Origin: Magnetococcales bacterium WMHbinv6
GTDB lineage: Bacteria; Pseudomonadota; Magnetococcia; Magnetococcales; Magnetaquicoccaceae
Assembly (NCBI GenBank): GCA_002753135.1
Contig: PDZV01000036.1
Span: forward strand, 1-41,816
Length of the DNA: 41,816 bases
Direction: 5' to 3'
Part shown: positions 36,257-41,816 of the stretch, piece after piece
Numbering within the stretch: position 1 is the stretch's first letter
How the letters are laid out: the number at the start of each line of letters is the position of its first letter
Program-made: the position numbers and the translations under genes
The notes under the pieces: model-generated
Told to the model about the DNA's origin: nothing
Database searches by the model: none
The model's input: the letters and a program-made list of their open reading frames with translations, nothing else

Positions 36257-37203
36257 GTGCTCAGCAACTGTTCCCCTTCCCGGTGGCCCGATACCGGTTG
36301 GTTTTTCAGGTTGAGCGGGCCATTCGTCTGCCTGAATATGCCGGATCGTGGCTGCGAGGGATTTTCGGGGCCGCCTTGCGGCGGATCACCTGTCTGACTG
36401 GCGAGCCGCGCTGCGATGGTTGCATGCTGCTACGGCGTTGCCCCTATTCGATACTCTTTGCTGCGCCTCCCCCTCCGGGGGAACATGTGGTACAGAGTTT
36501 CGCCAACATACCCAATCCCTATGTGATTGAACCACCTCCCTGGGGGGAACGCGACTTTCCAGAAGGGGCTGAGTTGCTCTTTCATCTGGTTCTGGTGGGA
36601 CGGGCGCGACTGCAACTGGCTCTGGTAATTCTGGCCTGGCAGCAGGCTCTGGCCCGCCGGGTCGGTGCAACGGAGGGGGCCGCTCGGCTCGCCGCAGTTT
36701 GGCAGATCCAGGCTGATGGCAGTGAACTACTGGTTTTTGATTCTGAATCGGGGAATTTGGTCGAACACCATCCCTGGCTGGAACCACCGATCGAACTGCC
36801 GGAGAGTGCATCGTGCACCCTGCATCTGCTGACCCCTTTGCGCATCCAGCAGCAGGGAAAACCGTTGCGGGGACGGCAACTGACAGCCAGGGATCTGCTG
36901 ATTGCCCTGGCCAGACGCATCAGCCTGCTGGCCGAGTTTCACGCCGACTGGCATCTGGCCCTTCCCTTTACCGAACTTTCCCGCCAGGCGGAAGAGGTTA
37001 CGGTGAGCGGCCATTTGTCGTGGCGGGACTGGACCCGCTGGTCTTGCCGCCAGGAGCAGGAGATGGTGCTGGGAGGAGTGGTAGGGCATTGGAGCCTACA
37101 TGGTGATCTGGCTCCCTTTTGGGATCTTCTCTACCTGGGACAGTGGCTGCATGCGGGCAAGAATGCCACCTTCGGTCTGGGACACTACCGATTGCAGGTG
37201 TGA
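36253..37203 (+). CDS. cas6: Cas6 pre-crRNA endoribonuclease
   Basis: A 316-residue Cas6/RAMP endoribonuclease that should cut each repeat 8 nt before the spacer, giving the ATTGAAAC handle. The N-terminus YRLVFQVERAIRLPEYAGSW with LRGIFGAALRR is typical of the DUF2276-like Cas6 group. A cysteine set (CLTGEPRCDGCMLLRRCPY) may bind a metal. The C-terminal glycine-rich strand LHAGKNATFGLGHYRLQV is the usual RNA-binding end. A catalytic histidine cannot be fixed by eye. Its ATG overlaps the csm5 stop by 4 nt (ATGA). Confidence 0.9.
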   Translation: MSAQQLFPFPVARYRLVFQVERAIRLPEYAGSWLRGIFGAALRRITCLTGEPRCDGCMLLRRCPYSILFAAPPPPGEHVVQSFANIPNPYVIEPPPWGERDFPEGAELLFHLVLVGRARLQLALVILAWQQALARRVGATEGAARLAAVWQIQADGSELLVFDSESGNLVEHHPWLEPPIELPESASCTLHLLTPLRIQQQGKPLRGRQLTARDLLIALARRISLLAEFHADWHLALPFTELSRQAEEVTVSGHLSWRDWTRWSCRQEQEMVLGGVVGHWSLHGDLAPFWDLLYLGQWLHAGKNATFGLGHYRLQV

Positions 37204-37208
37204 TGGCT

Positions 37209-37520
37209 ATGACGACCTATATTGTCAGCCGACATGCCGGTGCCCTGGCATGGCTTGAGGCTCAGGGCGTTGTCGCCGATTGTCAGGTGGAACATCTGGA
37301 GCCGGAACGGATTCAGCCGGGGGATTGCGTGATTGGCATCCTGCCGATAAATCTGGCAGCCCAGGTTTGTGCCCGGGGTGGACGCTATCTGCATCTGGCC
37401 ATGCATCTACCAAGGGAGTGGCGTGGTCGCGAGTTGTCCATGGAGGAGATGATGTGCTGCCATGTCCAGTTGGCTGAATTTGACATTCAAACCCGCACAA
37501 CCAGGGAGCCCTGTGCATGA
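37209..37520 (+). CDS. csx16: Csx16-family CRISPR accessory protein
   Basis: A 103-residue protein of the Csx16 (VVA1548) family. Conserved blocks are MTTYIVSRHAGALAWLEAQG, PGDCVIGILPINLAAQVCAR and GRYLHLAMHLPREWRGRELS. These proteins occur only with type III systems and have been proposed to act on cyclic oligoadenylates as ring nucleases. Two ATGs are in frame; 37209 has AGGTG at 8 nt and matches the family N-terminus, while 37203 overlaps the cas6 stop. It overlaps the downstream CARF-HEPN gene by 4 nt, so the presumed alarm effector and its presumed off-switch are translated together. Confidence 0.85.
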   Translation: MTTYIVSRHAGALAWLEAQGVVADCQVEHLEPERIQPGDCVIGILPINLAAQVCARGGRYLHLAMHLPREWRGRELSMEEMMCCHVQLAEFDIQTRTTREPCA

Positions 37521-38704
37521 GTCATCTGTTGATCAGTTTTTTGGGAAGGGCCAGCCGGGAGGTGGGCAGTGGCTATCACCGGGCCACCTATCGTTTTGCC
37601 GATGGCCAGGAGGTGATCACCCCTTTTTTTGGTTTGGCTCTGGCGAATCAACTGCAGCCGAAACGTCTGGTATTGCTGGGCACCGCTTCCAGCATGTGGG
37701 ATGTCCTGTTTGATGAGTTGGACCCGGACAACGCCCATGAAACGATTCGATTGGAGTTGCTGGAGGCGATTGATGCGCAGCGGGTGGAGCAGCCGCTACT
37801 GGATCGTCTCTCAGAGGTGATGCGCCTGCAGACATCTCGCGACTGCACCTTGTTGCTGATCCCTTTTGGACGGGATTCACAGGAGCAGACCGCCATTTTG
37901 CGCACTCTGGCCGAGCAGGTACAGCAAGGTGATCAAGTGGACATGGATCTCACCCATGGATTTCGCCATTTGCCGATGCTGGGGCTGTTAAGTGCGCTCT
38001 ATTTGCGCACGGTTCGACAGGCTGTGGTGCGAGGGCTCTTTTATGGTGCCCTGCAGATGGCTGAAGCGGGAGCGACCCCGGTACTCCGTCTGGATGGGCT
38101 ATTGGAGATTGCCGACTGGATCAGTGCGGTGGACCGATACGATCAGTGCGGCGACTATGGAGTGTTTGCACCCCTGCTGCAGCGGCTGGAGCAGGCGTCG
38201 GAGCCGGTTGCTGACCTGCAAGAGGCAGCCTTTCATGAACGGATCAACGATGTCAGCCAAGCCCGGAACAAATTGCTCAATTTTTACAGGTGGCTTAAGG
38301 ACACGCCCTTATCGGTGACAGCGGAGTTATTCCGCGCCACCCTTCAGGAGAGAATCCACTGGTGTCGGGCCCTGGATCGGGCCACTCGGGAGGCCCATCT
38401 GGCCAGACAGTATTTCCGGCAGCGGGACTATTTGCGTTCGACCATTTTTGCTTTCGAGTCTCAGGTTACTCGGGAGATGAGCAATAAGCGGTTGGGTGAT
38501 CCTGGCAATTTCTCCGAGCGGGAAAAGGTGGCCAAGGAGATGCGCGAAAAGAACTCCGCGTTTCAATTTTTGAATCATCTGCGTAATACACTGGCGCATG
38601 GTTTGAAAGAGGCTAGTGAGCAGGTAAAAAAGGCGATGGCTTCGGAGCAGGTGTTGCGACAGAGTCTGGACCAATTATTGAAGGGCCCTGATGGTCGGGG
38701 TTGA
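37517..38704 (+). CDS. TM1812-family CARF-HEPN ribonuclease (Csx1-like)
   Basis: A 395-residue effector of the TM1812 family. The N-terminal CARF domain (LISFLGRASREVGSGYHRAT, then VDMDLTHGFRHLPMLGLLSA at residues 141-160) should bind cyclic oligoadenylate made by Cas10. The C-terminal helical HEPN domain holds RNTLAH (R356 and H361), the RxxxxH active site of a metal-independent RNase. Activation would cause nonspecific RNA cleavage and growth arrest during infection. A classical Csm6 is absent, so this is the likely effector. The start overlaps csx16 (ATGA), and cas1 follows after 5 bp. Confidence 0.88.
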   Translation: MSHLLISFLGRASREVGSGYHRATYRFADGQEVITPFFGLALANQLQPKRLVLLGTASSMWDVLFDELDPDNAHETIRLELLEAIDAQRVEQPLLDRLSEVMRLQTSRDCTLLLIPFGRDSQEQTAILRTLAEQVQQGDQVDMDLTHGFRHLPMLGLLSALYLRTVRQAVVRGLFYGALQMAEAGATPVLRLDGLLEIADWISAVDRYDQCGDYGVFAPLLQRLEQASEPVADLQEAAFHERINDVSQARNKLLNFYRWLKDTPLSVTAELFRATLQERIHWCRALDRATREAHLARQYFRQRDYLRSTIFAFESQVTREMSNKRLGDPGNFSEREKVAKEMREKNSAFQFLNHLRNTLAHGLKEASEQVKKAMASEQVLRQSLDQLLKGPDGRG

Positions 38705-38709
38705 ATTCC

Positions 38710-39759
38710 ATGCCAGTGTTGTTTGTGACCGAACAGGGGAGTGTTTTGCGTTGGGCGATGTCCAGCATGGTAGTAACCAAGGATGGCGAAGCCGGGACAG
38801 GACATGTGGCCCGTACAGTGTTGCTGTCGGTTGAACCGCACCGTCTGGAGATGGTGGGGCTGGTGGGTCGAGTACATATGACTCTGGATGCATTACATGC
38901 CTGTCTGGAACGGGGGATCGGTGTGGCATGGTTTGCCTGGAACGGTCGATTGCTGGGGCGGGTAGTGCCACCGATGGCCCGCTGTGGTGATCTGCGACTG
39001 TTGCAATACCGGGCGGCGATGGATGAGGGGATGGCCCTGTTGCTGGCATGGCAGGTGATGGAGGGAAAGTTGGCCAACGCGGCAGCGGTGTTGCGGGGTA
39101 TTCAGGCCAACTATGCGGGTTTGACCCAGGTTGCGGAGGCTATACGCGCCTTGACGGAGTTGCGCACCCGGATTGCAGAATGCCAGACGTTGCCCCAACT
39201 GTTGGGGTGGGAGGGCCATGCGGCGGCCAGTTATTTTGCGGCCTATGCGGCAGGGTTCCGGGGTGTTTTGAGTTTTTCTGGGCGTCAGAGGCGTCCGCCG
39301 CCGGATCCGGTGAATGCAGTGCTTTCGTTTGGATATGTGCTGTTGGGCAATCTGATTGGTGCGGTTCTGGAGGGACGAGGTTTCGACCCTGCGGTGGGGT
39401 TTTATCACGCGGTGCGTTCCGGCAGGGCCAGTCTGGCTCTGGATCTATTGGAGGAGTTCCGCCATCCGGTGGTGGACCGGTTTGCCCTGCGAACGATCAA
39501 TCTGAAGATCCTGCGACCAGAGATGTTCGAGCCGGATCCCGATCAGTCGGGCGGGGTGCGTTTGACCGCACCAGGTTTGAAGATCTTTTTCCGTGCCTGG
39601 GGAGAGCATCTGGATCGACCGATTGCCGATGCCGAATCATCGAGCGAGTCGGGAGGGTTGCTATTGACGCCGATGCAGTTGCTGCGGAGGCAGGTGGATC
39701 GGCTGGCGTTCAGTTTGCGGCATGGAGAGCCCTATCGGCCATTTTTGTTGCGTGGGTGA
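38710..39759 (+). CDS. cas1: Cas1 integrase
   Basis: The 349-residue integrase that, with Cas2, inserts new spacers at the leader end. The N-terminal beta domain is short (MPVLFVTEQGSVLRW). The catalytic helical domain has E168 (GWEGHAAASYFAAY), H233 (AVGFYHAVRSG) and D245/E248 (LALDLLEEFR), the complete metal site. There is no fused reverse transcriptase and no Cas4 in the locus. ATG 38710 follows GGGG by about 10 nt; a TTG at 38701 is less likely. The stop overlaps the cas2 GTG by 4 nt. Confidence 0.93.
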   Translation: MPVLFVTEQGSVLRWAMSSMVVTKDGEAGTGHVARTVLLSVEPHRLEMVGLVGRVHMTLDALHACLERGIGVAWFAWNGRLLGRVVPPMARCGDLRLLQYRAAMDEGMALLLAWQVMEGKLANAAAVLRGIQANYAGLTQVAEAIRALTELRTRIAECQTLPQLLGWEGHAAASYFAAYAAGFRGVLSFSGRQRRPPPDPVNAVLSFGYVLLGNLIGAVLEGRGFDPAVGFYHAVRSGRASLALDLLEEFRHPVVDRFALRTINLKILRPEMFEPDPDQSGGVRLTAPGLKIFFRAWGEHLDRPIADAESSSESGGLLLTPMQLLRRQVDRLAFSLRHGEPYRPFLLRG

Positions 39760-40055
39760 CTGGGGTGGGTCCGTGCATTCGATATGCAGTCTGTTATGAT
39801 GTGCTCAACAATCGTCGTCGTCGACTGCTCTCGGCCATGTTGGATGGCTACGGCAGCCGGGTCCAGAAGAGTATTTTCGAGGTGGTTCTGGACCGGAAGC
39901 TCTTTGACAAAATGGTCAGTGAAATCCATACCCACATCTCCTCGGAACAGGATCGGGTATTGATTTATCCTCTGTGTGCCAACTGTGCCGAAAAGGTGCA
40001 TCGTTTGGGGTGCAGCGATCCGGCCCCGGGGGAGGAGACGGTCTTTGTGGTTTAA
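39756..40055 (+). CDS. cas2: Cas2, with GTG start overlapping cas1
   Basis: The 99-residue Cas2 homodimer scaffold of the acquisition complex. Typical features are CIRYAVCYDVLNNRRRRLLS with the conserved D in the first strand, YGSRVQKSIFEVVL and DRVLIYPLCANCAEKVHRLG. No ATG exists in the correct region; I use GTG 39756, whose GTGA overlaps the cas1 stop exactly as other junctions in this operon do. GTG 39765 is an alternative. It is the last cas gene and is followed by the array leader. Confidence 0.88.
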   Translation: MTGVGPCIRYAVCYDVLNNRRRRLLSAMLDGYGSRVQKSIFEVVLDRKLFDKMVSEIHTHISSEQDRVLIYPLCANCAEKVHRLGCSDPAPGEETVFVV

Positions 40056-40320
40056 GTCCGGGCAGAGTTGGAGTTGTTTGGCCGATAGTGCGGTCCTGGA
40101 GCCGTCTCGGCGAGGGCAGTTGGCAGAGAGGTAGGATTGTCTATCGTAACCGGTACGGGGCCCCCAGCAGGCACCGGTTACGACAGCACCAACACAAGGA
40201 TTAGGGAGTGTTTTTTGATGACGTCGCTGCAGAAATTGGTGCCTAGATCGCTGTCCGAGGAGGTGGTTACGGAAAAGGTACAATTTATCCTTGTCAGATC
40301 AGTGTAGTATACGCTAGGCT
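40056..40320 (+). promoter_or_regulatory. CRISPR leader with an inverted repeat
   Basis: The 265 bp between cas2 and the first repeat should hold the array promoter and the integration-guiding sequence. CGTAACCGGT (40145-40154) and ACCGGTTACG (40173-40182) form a perfect 10-bp inverted repeat with an 18-nt gap; no T-run follows, so it is not a standard terminator. A TACAAT box (40279-40284) about 36 nt before the first repeat is a weak -10 candidate with no clear -35. No coding frame is supported here. Confidence 0.6.
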
Positions 40321-41714
40321 CATCGATCACATGCCCCGCCATTAAGGGGATTGAAACGTTTGTCAAAAGATTGCTGGTATTCGGCATAAGTAATCCATCG
40401 ATCACATGCCCCGCCATTAAGGGGATTGAAACCGAAAAAATCGCGGTTTATTCGCTGTCCGCTTGGCAACCATCGATCACATGCCCCGCCATTAAGGGGA
40501 TTGAAACTTGCAACAAATGCCTTCTGCTGAATAGAGATTATAGAGCCATCGATCACATGCCCCGCCATTAAGGGGATTGAAACCTAACATATGACCAACC
40601 TTCCCGCTCTGGCTATCGCGCATCGATCACATGCCCCGCCATTAAGGGGATTGAAACTCAACCTCATTCTTCCCATCGTTCCACTCGCATTTTTCATCGA
40701 TCACATGCCCCGCCATTAAGGGGATTGAAACCCAACTTTTTCGCCCAACAAAGTTACATAAGAAGTTCCGCCATCGATCACATGCCCCGCCATTAAGGGG
40801 ATTGAAACCTGCGAAAGTGTGATCCGATTACAGGTCGGCAAAGTCTTCTCATCGATCACATGCCCCGCCATTAAGGGGATTGAAACATAACGTGATCCGC
40901 TCATTTTTTAACCTCCAAAAGCCATACATCGATCACATGCCCCGCCATTAAGGGGATTGAAACCTTATCCTGGCGCTTGCTGTCCGGGTCCCAAAATACC
41001 GTCATCGATCACATGCCCCGCCATTAAGGGGATTGAAACTCATCTGGATCGGCATTGAAAAAATCCTCGCTCAAATCATTCATCGATCACATGCCCCGCC
41101 ATTAAGGGGATTGAAACCTTTGGTATTGGGTAGCTGCGGTAGCGGGGTTATACCCTTGCATCGATCACATGCCCCGCCATTAAGGGGATTGAAACTGCCA
41201 GAAAATCTTCTTCTGTCGGAATGGCTACTCGCCTTCATCGATCACATGCCCCGCCATTAAGGGGATTGAAACAATCATGATTTTTCCTTTCTGTGATCTT
41301 CCGGCAAGTAGCCATCGATCACATGCCCCGCCATTAAGGGGATTGAAACCTGGCAAGTAGCAAGCTACTTGCCCGATTTTGAGCAAACATCGATCACATG
41401 CCCCGCCATTAAGGGGATTGAAACATGAGATTGCCAGTGACCAGGGAATTCAGCGACTCCAGCCATCGAGCACATGCCCCGCCATTAAGGGGATTGAAAC
41501 CTTTCAAATTTTCCCGCGAATCAATCCAAAATTTTGCGGACATCGATCACATGCCCCGCCATTAAGGGGATTGAAACAAGATCTGCCACAGACTGAAGAC
41601 GTTTCCGCTCCTCTCCATCGATCACATGCCCCGCCATTAAGGGGATTGAAACTACTAAATAAATCCCACAGTTGTGCGGTTACACCGCTTCATCGATCAC
41701 ATGCCCCGCCATTA
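40321..41714 (+). CRISPR. Type III-A array: 18 full repeats, 18 spacers, one cut repeat
   Basis: The 37-nt repeat begins CATCGATCACATGCCCCGCC and ends AAGGGGATTGAAAC. CCCC and GGGG form a short stem just before the 8-nt handle ATTGAAAC. Full repeats start at 40321, 40396, 40471, 40547, 40621, 40695, 40772, 40850, 40927, 41003, 41081, 41159, 41236, 41313, 41388, 41464, 41541 and 41616; spacers are 37-41 nt. Repeat 16 has T to G at position 7; the others look identical. The nineteenth repeat (41691-41714) stops after 24 nt at CCATTA, where foreign sequence begins. Handle orientation and the adjacent cas2 put the leader on the left and transcription on the plus strand. Confidence 0.98.
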
Positions 41715-41816
41715 CTAATCCGTGCATTGGATAGCCGACATATGCTATCATGCTCCTCATGGACACAAACTCAACCGACGGACGCAAACTCACGCACAAA
41801 ACCCTGGAAGAAATCC
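41715..41816 (+). mobile_element. Left end of an IS630-family element inserted in a CRISPR repeat
   Basis: Sequence unrelated to the array starts immediately after the TA at repeat positions 23-24 (41713-41714), the target dinucleotide that IS630/Tc1-type elements duplicate. About 35-45 nt of end sequence (starting CTAATCCGTGCATTGG) precede a transposase start. The right end and the second TA are outside the window, so the boundary is inferred from one side. Confidence 0.7.
41759..41816 (+). CDS. IS630-family transposase, N-terminal fragment
   Basis: Only 19 codons are visible, MDTNSTDGRKLTHKTLEEI, and the frame runs off the window. The DGRKL-HKTLEEI opening is characteristic of IS630 transposases, where it leads into the N-terminal helix-turn-helix that binds the terminal repeats; the DDE catalytic part would follow. 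An in-frame ATG at 41750 adds three residues. No good ribosome binding site is seen at either start. Transcription would run away from the array, in the same direction as the cas operon. Confidence 0.7.
   Translation, partial: MDTNSTDGRKLTHKTLEEI

Noticed and set aside
39048-39755. A long plus-strand frame leading into cas2, suggesting a bigger fused protein
   Set aside because: Its upstream part is an out-of-frame shadow of cas1 rich in Gly, Ser and Arg; only the last 99 codons from the GTG are Cas2.
40809-40926. Shared GTGATCCG in spacers 7 and 8, hinting at a common source
   Set aside because: An 8-nt match among 18 spacers is likely by chance and the flanks do not agree.
40178-41260. 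Open frames within the CRISPR array, on both strands
   Set aside because: They translate the repeat over and over (for example NPLNGGACDR) and are products of the repeat-spacer pattern.

Overview
The window looks like chromosomal DNA of a motile, environmental Proteobacterium with a low-oxygen or anaerobic side to its metabolism. G+C is moderate, roughly 55-60% by eye. The giant type I-secretion-style adhesin, chemotaxis and c-di-GMP genes, and a 2-oxoacid:ferredoxin oxidoreductase with two FAD partners are all reminiscent of Magnetococcia-like magnetotactic cocci. This assignment is an inference from gene content, and no taxonomic marker gene is present.

Layout. (1) 1-8027: the 3' part of a very large repetitive adhesin, with seven 96-residue repeats, two seven-blade FG-GAP propeller modules, RTX repeats and a glycine-rich region. 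(2) 8.1-12.1 kb: signalling genes cheY and cheR on the plus strand, then a GAF-GGDEF diguanylate cyclase and a DUF3592 membrane protein on the minus strand. (3) 12.2-18.2 kb: a four-gene redox operon comprising a GltD-like FAD/Fe-S protein, a second FAD oxidoreductase, a gamma-alpha fused KorA and KorB. A strong intrinsic terminator closes it, and a small PilZ protein converges on it. (4) 18.5-22.9 kb: a strikingly AT-rich island carrying one 1041-residue orphan protein (methyltransferase-like N-terminus, HAD-like C-terminus) and a long hairpin. (5) 22.9-28.3 kb: small hypothetical proteins, a LysR regulator divergent from a decayed YceI gene and a nitroreductase, an AraC/hydrolase pair, and a free-standing degenerate DUF4347 protein. 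(6) 28.8-40.1 kb: a compact, single-direction type III-A CRISPR-Cas operon. (7) 40.1-41.7 kb: leader and array with 18 full repeats, 18 spacers and a nineteenth repeat cut at a TA by the left end of an IS630-family element that runs off the window.

How the CRISPR locus works together. Cas6 cuts the array transcript, leaving an ATTGAAAC 5' handle. Csm2-Csm5 assemble with Cas10 on the crRNA, and Csm3 cuts target RNA. Cas10 keeps both its HD nuclease motif and its GGDD cyclase motif, so cyclic oligoadenylate signalling is expected. The operon carries a CARF-HEPN ribonuclease of the TM1812 family as effector, plus two likely signal modulators (an NE0113-family CARF protein and Csx16). Cas1 and Cas2 make it competent for spacer acquisition. 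All genes abut or overlap, which suggests one transcript.

The most interesting signals are in the array. Two spacers, read on their complement, contain a ribosome binding site plus start codon. Two neighbouring spacers appear to overlap in their source sequence across one hairpin leader. The array is interrupted by a transposon and probably continues beyond it.
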